From positions 95,073 to 159,072 of the forward strand of contig NZ_BAGM01000004.1 in NCBI RefSeq assembly GCF_000308855.1: a stretch of 64,000 bases of DNA, written 5' to 3'. Below are positions 38,647-50,248 of this stretch, piece by piece. The DNA is from Nocardia veterana NBRC 100344. GTDB taxonomy: Bacteria > Actinomycetota > Actinomycetes > Mycobacteriales > Mycobacteriaceae. The position numbers and the translations under genes are program-made. The notes under the pieces were generated by a model, which had not been told where the DNA came from, ran no database searches, and saw nothing but the letters and a program-made list of their open reading frames with translations. Every line of letters begins with the position of its first letter. The first letter of the stretch is position 1.

Positions 38647-39315
38647 ATGAGCGAAGACCCGCAGCGGCACCGGAGCCGAGAGACCGAGGCCGGCGCCGCG
38701 CGCGATTCCGCTGGGGGCAAACGAGATATGGCAGAGCCTCCCGAGCCCGCGGCCGAACGCGCCGACGACCCTTTCGAGGACTGGCTCGACGAGGACGACG
38801 TGGCGGAGTCGCGCCGGCTCACCTGGAAGCCGGCGGCGCTGCGACGTCGCCCCGCCGCCGACACCGGCGAGGACGAGCGCCCCGAACCCTTCCGCAGTCC
38901 GGGCGCCTTCCGGGCCTGGTGTGTGGCGGCGGCCCGGGCACTGCTGGATGTGCAGTTCCGCACGCCGGCCACCCGCACCCTGCTGCCGTTGGCCTACCTG
39001 CTGGGGCTGGCCTTCGCGGTCGCCATCCCACTGGTGCTCGTCGTCGTGCTGTGGCAGGTGTCCGCCCTGCTCGGACTGATCTTCGCGATCGTGGTCGCGG
39101 CGCCGCTCGGGCTGACCATCGCGGCCGCGGTGCGACTGGTGCTGGAATTCCTGGTCAACGCCTCGCGACTGGCCAATCGGGTGGAACATATCAACACCCT
39201 CGCCGACGATCTGTTCCGGGCGCTGTCGGATGTGGCCGAGCCGGTCAATCAACTCTCGGAAGACGTTCGCGCCGTTCAATTCTGGCGTTTCCGCAAACGT
39301 CCGCCGCGCCGATAG
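38647..39315 (+). CDS. DUF4282-type membrane protein
   Basis: A 222-residue protein: an acidic, hydrophilic N-terminal half (about 1-100, rich in Glu, Arg and Asp), then two closely spaced membrane helices (about 118-165), then a helical C-terminus with ASRLANRVEHINTLADDL. This matches the DUF4282 pattern, a domain of unknown function. ATG at 38647 with GGAGAGG upstream; an open extension to 38500 lacks support. An XRE regulator follows 107 bases later on the same strand and may be linked. Confidence 0.7.
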   Translation: MSEDPQRHRSRETEAGAARDSAGGKRDMAEPPEPAAERADDPFEDWLDEDDVAESRRLTWKPAALRRRPAADTGEDERPEPFRSPGAFRAWCVAAARALLDVQFRTPATRTLLPLAYLLGLAFAVAIPLVLVVVLWQVSALLGLIFAIVVAAPLGLTIAAAVRLVLEFLVNASRLANRVEHINTLADDLFRALSDVAEPVNQLSEDVRAVQFWRFRKRPPRR

Positions 39316-39422
39316 CGCCCTCCCGCTGTGGTATCCGCCCTGGTCGGTGTTGTGCGACAATCCGTTCGGGTGTCGCGGAATCGAATTCGGGTGCCCGCGA
39401 AGGTTTCTGCCGAGGGGGAAGT

Positions 39423-40295
39423 ATGGCTTTACCGCAGGGGATCACCGGTTCGACCATGCCGCGGCGGCAACTGGGTCGGCGACTGCGCGACCTGCGCAAC
39501 CGGGCCCGGATGACGACCCGGGTGGCCGCTCGCCGGCTGGAGTGGTCGGAGGCGAAGATCTGGCGGATCGAGACCGGGCAGACCTCGCTCCGCAGCCTCG
39601 ACGTCGAGGCCATGTGCAAGATCTACGGTGCGCCCGAGGCCGAACTCGAGCCGCTGACCGCGTTGGCCCGCGAAACGAAGGCACGGGGGTGGTGGGCCTC
39701 CTACGGTGATGTGATCGCCGAGGGTTTCGATGTCTACATCGGGCTGGAGGAGGCGGCGAGCAGGCTGTCCACCTTCGAGAACGAATTCGTTCCCGGGTTG
39801 TTGCAGACCGCGGACTACACCCGCGCCTTGTTGGCGGCGGCGCGACCCGAACTGTCCCGGGTGGAGATCGATCGCCGGATCGAGGTGCGGGCCGGCCGGC
39901 AGCGCCTGCTCACCCGCACGCCGGAGCCGGTGCGGCTGGTCGCGGTGATCGCCGAGGCACTGCTGTGGCGGCGGATCGGCGATGCGGCGGTCACCGCCGG
40001 ACAGCTGGAACATCTGCGCCGGATGTGTGATCGCCCGAATATCGATATCCGCTTGGTGCCCAACGATTCCGGCTATCACCAGGGCTTGGATTCCGGGCGT
40101 TTCGTCCTGCTCGAATTCGGCGAATCCGACACCGAGCCGATCGAACCGCCGGTGGTGTACGTGGAGAATTTCCTCGGTCCCAGCTATCTCGACAAGGACG
40201 CCGAAATCGACCGCTATCGGGCGGCGTTCGCGAATATCCGCGCGGTGTCGGTGGACGGTCGCGCCGCATTGGACGAGGCCATCGCGGCTGTCTGA
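39423..40295 (+). CDS. XRE-family regulator with DUF5753 domain
   Basis: A 290-residue DNA-binding protein: helix-turn-helix at about 14-75 (RLRDLRNRARMTTRVAARRLEWSEAK is split across helices 1-3), then the DUF5753 effector domain with FVPGLLQTADYTRALL and the conserved end YLDKDAEIDRYRAAFANI. Such regulators are abundant in actinobacteria and usually stand beside a small DUF397 gene; none is present here before the convergent MarR gene at 40334. GAGGGGGAAG precedes the ATG at 39423. Target unknown. Confidence 0.85.
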   Translation: MALPQGITGSTMPRRQLGRRLRDLRNRARMTTRVAARRLEWSEAKIWRIETGQTSLRSLDVEAMCKIYGAPEAELEPLTALARETKARGWWASYGDVIAEGFDVYIGLEEAASRLSTFENEFVPGLLQTADYTRALLAAARPELSRVEIDRRIEVRAGRQRLLTRTPEPVRLVAVIAEALLWRRIGDAAVTAGQLEHLRRMCDRPNIDIRLVPNDSGYHQGLDSGRFVLLEFGESDTEPIEPPVVYVENFLGPSYLDKDAEIDRYRAAFANIRAVSVDGRAALDEAIAAV

Positions 40296-40333
40296 AAACA
40301 CGACCGGCACCGCGCGATATGGCGGCGCTCCCG

Positions 40334-40831
40334 TCAGTGCAGCGTGCGTTCCAGCACTTCGCGATGGGTCGGCGCCGCCGCGGTGTGGACCGCGCGGCCC
40401 TTGTCGGTCAGGCAGACGTAGATCGCGCGCCGGTCCTCCGTGCACAGGGTGCGATCGACCAACCCGTCCCGTTCGAGGCGCGCCACGGTGCGTGAGAGCG
40501 CACTCTGGCTCAGGTGGATGTCCTGTGCCAGATCGCTCATGCGGTAACTGTCGCACGAGGCGTCGACCAGCCGGTCCAGGGTTTCGAATTCGCTGAGCCC
40601 GATGTGGTGTTCGCGCTGCAGATCCTTCTCCAGCGCACAGGAGACCGCCGCGTGGCGGGCGAGTAGCTCGCGCCATTCGCCGACCAGGCCGTCCGGGCCT
40701 GCGGACTTCGCTGCCACCGGCGGGCAACCGGTATCACTCGGCGCTGCGGACGGCAGACCTGCGGCCAACCCCGGTGCGGGGGGTGTCGAGTCCGTCGAAT
40801 GCGCCGGAAACGCTGTCGACGCCTTTGTCAT
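40334..40831 (-). CDS. MarR-family transcriptional regulator
   Basis: A 165-residue winged-helix regulator with a Pro/Ala-rich N-terminal tail of about 45 residues. The DNA-recognition helix is in LSQSALSRTVARLERDGLV and the wing in CTEDRRAIYVCLTDKG. It is divergent from an MFS exporter with 86 bases between the starts, the usual layout of a repressor controlling an efflux pump and itself. The inverted repeats at 40875-40902 in that gap are the likely operator. Confidence 0.88.
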   Translation of the reverse strand: MTKASTAFPAHSTDSTPPAPGLAAGLPSAAPSDTGCPPVAAKSAGPDGLVGEWRELLARHAAVSCALEKDLQREHHIGLSEFETLDRLVDASCDSYRMSDLAQDIHLSQSALSRTVARLERDGLVDRTLCTEDRRAIYVCLTDKGRAVHTAAAPTHREVLERTLH

Positions 40832-40874
40832 GCGGCCATCTTAGTGCTCGAGGCGAGTTCATGCAACCGCATTA

Positions 40875-40902
40875 AATGCTTGTGCATTAGATGCGTGTGC
40901 AT
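40875..40902 (+). promoter_or_regulatory. Putative MarR operator
   Basis: Two adjacent inverted repeats, AATGC-N4-GCATT (40875-40888) and ATGC-N4-GCAT (40891-40902), in an unusually AT-rich stretch between the divergent MarR and MFS genes. ATGC/GCAT half-sites alternate across about 28 bases. Confidence 0.5.
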
Positions 40903-40917
40903 GTAATGTTCCGCGAC

Positions 40918-42387
40918 ATGACTTCCACAGCAACACTTCCGGCCGCCTCCGTGGCCGATACTCGGTGGCCGATCCGGCTCTGGGGCATGCTCATCACGCT
41001 GTGCATCGTCCTGTTCCTGGACGGCCTCGACGTATCGATGGTCGGCGTCGCGCTGCCGTCCATCGGTACCGAACTCCATCTCGAAACCTCGACCCTGCAG
41101 TGGCTGGTCAGCGGTTACGTCCTCGGCTACGGCGGGCTCCTGTTGCTCGGCGGCCGCACCGCCGATCTGCTGGGCCGGCGCAAGGTCTTCCTCATCGCGC
41201 TCGCTGTGTTCGCGCTCGCCTCGCTGGCCGGCGGTCTGGTCAGCTCCGGGCCGCTGCTGATCGCGACCCGCTTCGTCAAGGGCCTGGCCGCCGCCTTCAC
41301 CGCGCCCACCGGCCTGTCGATCATCACCACCAACTTCGCCGAGGGTCCGGCGCGCAACAAGGCGCTGTCCATCTACACCGTGTTCGGCGCGGGCGGCTAT
41401 TCGATGGGCCTGGTCTTCGGCGGTCTGATGACCGGCTTCGGCTGGCGCTGGACCTTCCTGCTGCCGGTTCCCATCGCCCTGGCCGCACTGATCTCCGCCG
41501 CGATCCTCGTGCCCAAGGACAAGGGAGATGCCGCCGAGGGCGGTCACGATCTGCTCGGCGCGCTGTTCTCCACCGCGGGCATGCTGCTGCTCGTCTACAC
41601 CGTGGTCTCCGCTCCGGAGGCCGGCTGGGGCTCGGCGCGCACCGTCGGATCCTTCGCCGCGGTAGTGGCCCTGTTCGCCGCCTTCGTCGCGGTCGAGAAG
41701 CGGGTGCGGCATCCGCTGGTCCGGTTGGGGATTCTGCGCAAGGCCTCGCTGGTTCGCGCCAGCCTGGTGATCGTCGCGGTCGCCGGTTCCTACTTCAGCT
41801 GGCAGTTCATCGTGACCCTGTACCTGCAGGACAACCTCGGCTGGTCGCCGCTGACGCTGGCGATGGCACTGCTGCCGGTGGGTGTGCTGGTGGCCCTGTC
41901 GTCGGTGTTCTCCGACAAGCTGGTCGACCGGTTCGGCACCGGGCCGATCATCGCCCTCACCACCGCCGTGATGGCGATCGGATACCTGCTGTTCCTGCGG
42001 ATCGACACCGCGCCGTCCTACGTCGCGGTCATCCTGCCGGCGGTGTTGCTGATCGGTATCGGCTGGGTCGGCTTCCCGGCCATCAATATCCAGGCCACCA
42101 ACGGTATCGACGACGACGAGCAGGGTCTGGCCGCCGGCGTACTGCAGACCTCGATGCAGGTCGGCGCGGCCATCGTGCTCGCCGTCACCACCGCGCTGAT
42201 CTCGTCCGGACCGCACGGTAGTTCGCCCCAGGCAGTGCTCGACAGCTACCGGCCGGGACTGATCTTCGCCGGCGTCGCGGCGATCATCGGCACCCTGATC
42301 GCGCTGACCCACTTCCTGCCCGCCCGCCGCGCGCCGCAGATGGTTCCCGAGCGCGAACCGGAACCGGAAGAACTCGCCGCGGCCTGA
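40918..42387 (+). CDS. MFS drug exporter, DHA2 (14-helix) family
   Basis: A 489-residue major facilitator transporter. The first helix carries LFLDGLDVSMVGVALP, the motif characteristic of drug-proton antiporters of the EmrB/QacA type, and the cytoplasmic loop motif is GRTADLLGRRKVF. About 14 helices can be counted; the C-terminus is short and acidic. The ATG at 40918 is chosen over 40891 because the latter overlaps the operator. Probably repressed by the adjacent MarR protein. Substrate unknown. Confidence 0.87.
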   Translation: MTSTATLPAASVADTRWPIRLWGMLITLCIVLFLDGLDVSMVGVALPSIGTELHLETSTLQWLVSGYVLGYGGLLLLGGRTADLLGRRKVFLIALAVFALASLAGGLVSSGPLLIATRFVKGLAAAFTAPTGLSIITTNFAEGPARNKALSIYTVFGAGGYSMGLVFGGLMTGFGWRWTFLLPVPIALAALISAAILVPKDKGDAAEGGHDLLGALFSTAGMLLLVYTVVSAPEAGWGSARTVGSFAAVVALFAAFVAVEKRVRHPLVRLGILRKASLVRASLVIVAVAGSYFSWQFIVTLYLQDNLGWSPLTLAMALLPVGVLVALSSVFSDKLVDRFGTGPIIALTTAVMAIGYLLFLRIDTAPSYVAVILPAVLLIGIGWVGFPAINIQATNGIDDDEQGLAAGVLQTSMQVGAAIVLAVTTALISSGPHGSSPQAVLDSYRPGLIFAGVAAIIGTLIALTHFLPARRAPQMVPEREPEPEELAAA

Positions 42388-42401
42388 GGCCCGGCGCGAA
42401 T

Positions 42402-42444
42402 CGAATGCCACGCCCGGCAACCCACGCACCGGGCGTGGCATTCG
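42402..42444. terminator. Bidirectional terminator
   Basis: Perfect 16-pair stem (42402-42417 with 42429-42444) with an 11-base loop between the convergent MFS and lipoprotein genes. Confidence 0.8.
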
Positions 42445-42460
42445 GCCTCGCAGTTCTCCG

Positions 42461-43612
42461 CTACCCCGGAAGGCGGGCGATGATCCGACGCGCGAGTTCG
42501 GTGGCCTCGGGCTCGGTTCGTTCGGTGGGAAACTGGGCTGCCGGGCCACCCCAGGTGATCTCGATGGTCACATTCCTGGCGAGCACGATGATCTTCGTTT
42601 CGCGGCCCGGATAACGTCCGGCGTGCGGTCCGCCGGCGACGACGAGGTCGGCGTCGCGGTTGGCGAGGGCCGCTTGGTCGCCGAGACCGGGTACCGGTTG
42701 CGGGGCGCCGTCCTTGGCGAGGAATTGACGGTCGGATTCGTATTCCCGTTGGGCCGCCTCGACCGCTGAGCCGGTCGAACCGACGCCGCCGTGCGCGGTG
42801 ACGCTCACCCGCAGTCGCGGCGGTGGGGCGGGGTTGTTGCGGTCGTAGGAGTCGCTTCCCCACGTGCACTGCTGGCTGTTGCCACCGGAACCGGTGCGGT
42901 TGAGCGGCAACTGCTCGGCCGTCTCGGGAATGTCGGCGGCCAGCGCATCGCACAGCCCGCTGATATCGCTGACCAGCCCCGGTTTACCGGCGCCGGTGGT
43001 CGAGCCGGGCGCTGCAGCCACTGCTCGATCGACGTACTTGCCGAGGACAGTGCGGAATTCGTCGTATCCGGGCTCGGTGTAGAGCTTCGGGTTGTCCCGC
43101 CGCACATAGGTGAGGAATGGGCACGGGTTGTGGTCGCCCGCGGATCCCCGCAGCTGTTCGCTACCGACCTTCTTACCGGTGGCCGCTTCGTACACCGTCA
43201 CCTCGTAGCGGCCGCGGTGCAGGGGGACAGTCTCGCCGTCGTCGAAGGTGCACGTGGTGAGGTATTCACCGGCTTCGCCCTTGCCGAGACAAGCGATGAG
43301 CTGGTAGCGGGCGGGCTCGACCCGACTCCACTGGAGCGGTCGATCCGAATCCCACTCGGTTGTGGAGACCTCGTCGATCGAACCCAAGTCACTGGTGACG
43401 AACGCGACGATCGGGTGTGGCGCACTGCCTGCGTAGGCAGGAGCTTTGGGGAAATAGGTCCGGTTCGCTCCACAAGCGCCACTCAGGTCGCGATTGGTAG
43501 TCAGATCACGGTCGTCGGCCTTCGGGCCGGAGCTGGGCCTGGAGGCGCATCCGGCCACCGGCGCCACGAGGAGCGCCAGGGCCATGGCGCCTACTGCGAT
43601 GTGCCGCAACAT
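42461..43612 (-). CDS. DUF3558-type lipoprotein
   Basis: A 383-residue predicted lipoprotein. The ATG at 43612 gives MLRHIAVGAMAL and a lipobox at VAPVAGC (Cys near 23); the frame is open further upstream but that part has no signal peptide. The mature protein has two cysteine-bearing regions. The second half (GLCDALAADIPETAEQLPL, QQCTWGS, GLGDQAALANRDADLVV) looks like the DUF3558 domain common in Nocardia and related actinobacteria. Function unknown; an exported envelope protein. Confidence 0.75.
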   Translation of the reverse strand: MLRHIAVGAMALALLVAPVAGCASRPSSGPKADDRDLTTNRDLSGACGANRTYFPKAPAYAGSAPHPIVAFVTSDLGSIDEVSTTEWDSDRPLQWSRVEPARYQLIACLGKGEAGEYLTTCTFDDGETVPLHRGRYEVTVYEAATGKKVGSEQLRGSAGDHNPCPFLTYVRRDNPKLYTEPGYDEFRTVLGKYVDRAVAAAPGSTTGAGKPGLVSDISGLCDALAADIPETAEQLPLNRTGSGGNSQQCTWGSDSYDRNNPAPPPRLRVSVTAHGGVGSTGSAVEAAQREYESDRQFLAKDGAPQPVPGLGDQAALANRDADLVVAGGPHAGRYPGRETKIIVLARNVTIEITWGGPAAQFPTERTEPEATELARRIIARLPG

Positions 43613-43744
43613 TTTACCTGATGACAACCGGCGTTCCCCTCGAATCACGGCCCGCCTCCTGTGCCGGCTGACCCCACCGTCCATCATCGTATTCGCGGGC
43701 GATCTGTGCAGAGGTATTCCTGCGAGACCGGACGGAGCCGGTGG

Positions 43745-44302
43745 TCAGCGCAGGCTCCGCAACCCCGGGGCGGCAGCATCCTTCGGCGAGCGGAGGTAGG
43801 TGAGCGGGCGGCCGTCGGAACCGACGGCCGGCCAGTCGATGGCGAGGTCGGGATCGAAAGCGTCCAGATCCCGGTCGAATTCGGGGCTGTACTCGAGCGA
43901 GCACAGATAGGTCACCGTCGAGTCGTCGGCCAGCGACAGCAACGCGTGGCCGAGGCCTTCGGACAGAAAGACCGAACGGCGCTCGACGTCGTCGAGCACC
44001 ACGCTGTCCCAGCGTCCGAACGTGGGCGAATCGCGCCGCAGATCGACCACCACATCCAGGAACGCCCCGCGCATACACGTGACGTACTTCGCCTGTCCGG
44101 GCGGGTTTTCGGTGTAGTGGATGCCGCGCAGCACCCCGGCGGCCGACGTGGAGGTGTTGACCTGCAGCAGATCGAAGGGCCTGCCGGTCGCCTTCTCGAA
44201 TTCCGAGGCCTTGAAGGTTTCGGCGAATACGCCGCGCTCGTCGCCGTGCAGGGCGGGGGTGAACTCCCACGCGCCCGGGACCGCGAGTTCTCGGATCCGC
44301 AT
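43745..44302 (-). CDS. rmlC: dTDP-4-dehydrorhamnose 3,5-epimerase RmlC
   Basis: A 185-residue cupin epimerase, third step of dTDP-L-rhamnose synthesis; rhamnose forms part of the linker between peptidoglycan and galactan. The catalytic histidine is in GVLRGIHYT, and KYVTCMRGAFLDVVVDLR and FLSEGLGHALLSL are family segments. The ATG at 44302 has AGGAGGTG at ideal spacing and directly follows rmlA by one base, so the two are cotranscribed. Confidence 0.92.
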   Translation of the reverse strand: MRIRELAVPGAWEFTPALHGDERGVFAETFKASEFEKATGRPFDLLQVNTSTSAAGVLRGIHYTENPPGQAKYVTCMRGAFLDVVVDLRRDSPTFGRWDSVVLDDVERRSVFLSEGLGHALLSLADDSTVTYLCSLEYSPEFDRDLDAFDPDLAIDWPAVGSDGRPLTYLRSPKDAAAPGLRSLR

Positions 44303-44303
44303 C

Positions 44304-45203
44304 TCACACCTCCTGTCCGTAGCCGTCGAGACCCTCGTCGCGCCCGCGAGTCAGCAGGTCGAGCAGGTAGGTCCCGTATCCCGAGCGCACCATCGGCTCG
44401 GCGAGCCGGCACAGCTGTTCGTCGTCGATGAATCCCATCCGCCAGGCCACCTCCTCGGGGACGCCGATCTTGAGGCCTTGGCGTTCTTCGATGGTGCGCA
44501 CGTAATTCGCCGCGTCCAGCAGCGAATCGAAGGTGCCGGTGTCGAGCCACGCGGTGCCGCGGGCGAGCGTTTCCACCTGCAATCGCCCCTGCTCCAGGTA
44601 GGTGCGGTTGATGTCGGTGATCTCGTACTCGCCGCGGGCGGAGGGCCGCAGCCCCCGGGCGATCTCGACCACGTCGTTGTCGTAGAAGTACAGGCCCGGG
44701 ATCGCGTAGTTGGACCGCGGCAGCTTCGGCTTCTCCTCGATGGAAACGGCTCGGCCGCCGACGAATTCGATCACGCCGTAGGCCGACGGGTCCGACACCC
44801 GGTAGGCGAAGACCGCCCCGCCGTCGAGACCGTCGAAGCGCCGCAGCCGGGTGCCCAGCCCGGGTCCGTGAAAGATGTTGTCGCCGAGGACCAGTGCCGC
44901 GGAGTCGGTGCCGATGTGATCGGCGCCCAGGACGAAGGCCCGCGCCAGGCCGTCGGGTTCGGGTTGCACCACATAGTCGAGCGACAGACCGAATTGACTG
45001 CCGTCGCCGAGCAGCCGCCGGAATGCCTCGGCGTCCTCGGGGGTGGTGATGACCAGGATGTCGCGAATGCCCGCCAGCATCAGAGTGGAGAGCGGGTAGT
45101 ACACCATCGGTTTGTCGTACACCGGGACCAGCTGTTTGCTCACCCCGCGCGTGATCGGGTGCAACCGGGTACCGGTGCCACCGGCCAGGATGATTCCGCG
45201 CAT
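44304..45203 (-). CDS. rmlA: Glucose-1-phosphate thymidylyltransferase RmlA
   Basis: A 299-residue nucleotidyltransferase that makes dTDP-glucose, the first step of the rhamnose pathway. The N-terminal signature is [31 protein letters not shown] and [20 protein letters not shown] contain substrate-binding residues. ATG at 45203 is preferred to 45212 because homologues begin MRGIILAGG. It starts the rmlA-rmlC operon and is divergent from an esterase gene. Confidence 0.93.
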   Translation of the reverse strand: MRGIILAGGTGTRLHPITRGVSKQLVPVYDKPMVYYPLSTLMLAGIRDILVITTPEDAEAFRRLLGDGSQFGLSLDYVVQPEPDGLARAFVLGADHIGTDSAALVLGDNIFHGPGLGTRLRRFDGLDGGAVFAYRVSDPSAYGVIEFVGGRAVSIEEKPKLPRSNYAIPGLYFYDNDVVEIARGLRPSARGEYEITDINRTYLEQGRLQVETLARGTAWLDTGTFDSLLDAANYVRTIEERQGLKIGVPEEVAWRMGFIDDEQLCRLAEPMVRSGYGTYLLDLLTRGRDEGLDGYGQEV

Positions 45204-45329
45204 GTGATGCAAGTCTGCCAGCTGTCGCCCGTTCGGGCTCGATGAGGTTCCGACTGGACCGCGAAATGGTCACGGTGGTTTCGCAGCTCCATGGTTGGGC
45301 GATCAACTATTGCGTAGGTCACATATCCA

Positions 45330-45347
45330 TGGTGTTGTGAAACACCA
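45330..45347. promoter_or_regulatory. Palindromic operator candidate
   Basis: Perfect inverted repeat with seven-base arms, TGGTGTT-GTGA-AACACCA, flanked by a further CACATA/TATGTG pair (45320-45325 and 45349-45354). It lies in the 230-base divergent gap between rmlA and the esterase gene and has the size of a TetR-type operator. Confidence 0.45.
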
Positions 45348-45433
45348 GTATGTGAGATGTCAGCGCCGACGCCTCCGCCACCGTATCGCCGGTGGCCGGC
45401 CCCTCGGCGCGCCGAGTGGCAGGCAGGTGCGCG

Positions 45434-46450
45434 ATGACGGCGATTCCCATCGGCGAGGCCGAATACCAGCCGGGGCTCGAGCCCGGTGTTGTCGTGAATC
45501 CGGAGGGTGCCAGCCTGCATTCGCAGGCGGTACTGCTGACGTGCCGGGGCGTCGTCGGACCGTTCATCCGGCGCTATCCGATCACCCCGATGACCATGCC
45601 GGTGGCCCGGGTTCTGGTCGACCGGCTCGCCGCCCTGCGTCCGCGCGTGCGCGGGGTCGAACGGGAGCAGGTGCGGTTGAGCAACTTCCGCATGGAGATC
45701 ATCCGACCCGCCGGAGCGCGGCGGTCGCTGCGCGACGGTGCCGTGATGTACATGCACGGCGGCGGCTTCTTCCTGTGCGGCCTGGATTCGCATCGGCCGA
45801 TCGCGGCCAGTCTGGCTCGGCGTACCGGTTTGCCGGTCGTCAATGTGGACTATCGGCAGTTGCCGGGCACCCCGATCGCCGGTTCGGTCGAGGATTGCGT
45901 GACCGCCTACCGCTGGCTGCTGCGCCACGGTGCCGATCCGGCGCGCATCGTCTTCGCCGGCGATTCCGCGGGCGGTTTCCTCACCTTCGCCACCGCGTTG
46001 CGGGCCGCGCAGGCGGGGCTGCCGGCGCCGGCCGGTTTGGTCGGCCTGTCTCCGCTGCTCGATCTCGACTGCCGGGTCAAGGGTGACTACATGAACGTCG
46101 CCCGCGACGCCTATATCCCGATGACCGCGGTGCGGCAGATGGTGCGGTACGGGGCCGAGGCCGAAAAGCCCCTCGATCCGGCGCTGTCCCCGGTCAACGG
46201 CTCGCTCGCCGGGCTACCGCCGGCCCTGTTGATCGTGGGTGAGGACGAACTGCTGCGCTGCGATGCCGAACTGATGGCTCGCCGGCTCACCGCCGCGGGC
46301 GTGCCGAATTCCCTGGAGCTCTGGCGTGGCCAGGTACACGCCTTCATGAGCATCCTGCCGAATATGCCGGAGAGCCGGGCGGCGCTGGCGCGGGTGGCGC
46401 GGTTCGTGCGGGCCCGCGTCGAACCGGAGCAGGCGGCGCGCAGCGCCTGA
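45434..46450 (+). CDS. Alpha/beta hydrolase, hormone-sensitive-lipase type
   Basis: A 338-residue esterase. The oxyanion motif HGGGFF, the nucleophile in GDSAGG, an acidic residue in VGEDELLRCD and the histidine in GQVHAF define the HSL group. The ATG at 45434 has GGCAGGTG upstream. No signal peptide, so it acts in the cytosol. It is divergent from rmlA and convergent with a secreted-protein gene, hence probably its own unit. The natural substrate cannot be deduced. Confidence 0.85.
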   Translation: MTAIPIGEAEYQPGLEPGVVVNPEGASLHSQAVLLTCRGVVGPFIRRYPITPMTMPVARVLVDRLAALRPRVRGVEREQVRLSNFRMEIIRPAGARRSLRDGAVMYMHGGGFFLCGLDSHRPIAASLARRTGLPVVNVDYRQLPGTPIAGSVEDCVTAYRWLLRHGADPARIVFAGDSAGGFLTFATALRAAQAGLPAPAGLVGLSPLLDLDCRVKGDYMNVARDAYIPMTAVRQMVRYGAEAEKPLDPALSPVNGSLAGLPPALLIVGEDELLRCDAELMARRLTAAGVPNSLELWRGQVHAFMSILPNMPESRAALARVARFVRARVEPEQAARSA

Positions 46451-46489
46451 GCCCGAGGTATGCAGCGCCTGAACACCCCATCACGCAGC

Positions 46490-46523
46490 CGAGGCCCCCA
46501 CAGCAGTCGCTGTGGGGGCCTCG
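46490..46523. terminator. Bidirectional terminator
   Basis: Perfect 14-pair GC-rich stem (46490-46503 with 46510-46523) with a six-base loop, between convergent genes ending at 46450 and 46545. Confidence 0.8.
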
Positions 46524-46544
46524 GTGATCCGATCGGGTGCCGGA

Positions 46545-47261
46545 TTACTTGGCGGGAGCCGGCGCCGGCGGGTTGAACGGCGCGTTGATGGTCGCGAAGT
46601 ACTGGATCGCGGCGCCGATGGCGACCGGTGCGGTCACGAAGATCTGACCGGCCAGCACACCCAGGAAGCCGACGGCGGCGGCACCGGCGACACAGCCGCC
46701 GAGCGGGCCGAGGCCGAACAGGGTGGCCAGCGCACCGGTGGCGACGACACCGAGGGCAGCGCCCGCGATGCAGCCGATGGCCGCGCCACCGATACCACCG
46801 ACCAGGGTGCCGATGGTGGCGCCGGTGGAGATGGTGTCCTTCAGGCGGGTGAAGGCCGCGACCTCACGGTCGTAGGGGGTCTTCCAGGGGGCCGACTCCT
46901 CGAACGGCAGCGCGACCGGCTTGTACACCGCGTGCTGCAGGTCGAACTGCGGGGTCAGGGTGGCGGTGTTGCCGGAGATGTCGGCGGCGATCGGGAACTC
47001 GAAGTCGTCGACCCGGAAGTTCAGCGGGGTGCCGGCGAGAACGGTGCCGTTGGCGGCCTTGATCTTGAAGACGCCGTCTTCGACGTCCATCGAGCCACCG
47101 TCGGTCTTGATGACCGCTTTGTCGTTGTCGACGACGCTGGCCTTGTAGTGAACGCTTTCGGGGGCGGCCGGGGCCGCGGGGTCTGCCGTGGCGGTACCGG
47201 CGGCCACGCCGACTGCGGCAACAAGCATGGCGGCCGTCGCGACGAATTTCCTCATCATCAT
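46545..47261 (-). CDS. Secreted glycine-zipper protein of unknown function
   Basis: A 238-residue exported protein. The signal peptide starts MMMRKFVATAAM and is cleaved after ATADP near residue 27. Residues 35-115 form a beta-rich domain; from about 140 to 215 runs a Gly/Ala-rich glycine-zipper region (IGTLVGGIGGAAIG, LGPLGGCVAG) containing two cysteines, able to insert in or assemble on a membrane. It ends NPPAPAPAK. Similar multi-copy secreted proteins occur in Nocardia and Rhodococcus. Three Met codons start the gene, so the exact start may be 47255. Possibly an outer-membrane or envelope protein. Confidence 0.7.
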   Translation of the reverse strand: MMMRKFVATAAMLVAAVGVAAGTATADPAAPAAPESVHYKASVVDNDKAVIKTDGGSMDVEDGVFKIKAANGTVLAGTPLNFRVDDFEFPIAADISGNTATLTPQFDLQHAVYKPVALPFEESAPWKTPYDREVAAFTRLKDTISTGATIGTLVGGIGGAAIGCIAGAALGVVATGALATLFGLGPLGGCVAGAAAVGFLGVLAGQIFVTAPVAIGAAIQYFATINAPFNPPAPAPAK

Positions 47262-47449
47262 TTTCTGCGGAACCTCGATACAGAGTGGTTCTGGGACGAG
47301 ATAAATAAAAAAGGAGGTCAGCTAACGAGCGGTGAACCTACTGTGTCCGTTCATTCAAATTCTGTTCACCGCCGGGTCCTCGCGGATCGTCAGGTCGCGG
47401 AAACGTGCAGTGTGCCTACAGTTTTGGTGGAAATATCTGAATCGGTACA

Positions 47450-47466
47450 AAGCGGACATTCCGCTT
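47450..47466. promoter_or_regulatory. Inverted repeat in the divergent promoter region
   Basis: Perfect repeat AAGCGGA-CAT-TCCGCTT in the 297-base gap between the secreted protein (minus) and rmlB (plus), about 90 bases before the rmlB start. It may be an operator. The rest of this gap holds an A-rich tract near 47300-47315 and no gene. Confidence 0.4.
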
Positions 47467-47519
47467 GGTTTGTGTCGAAGGTCACACGCGGCCCCGGGCT
47501 TGCCGTGATCGGTTGGTGA

Positions 47520-50247
<2,728 letters not shown>

Positions 50248-50248
<1 letters not shown>

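Noticed and set aside
47330..47515. Small plus-strand reading frame after an AAAGGAGG tract upstream of rmlB
   Set aside because: The purine tract is about 14 bases from the GTG, the encoded peptide has no family pattern, and the region is better explained as promoter DNA.
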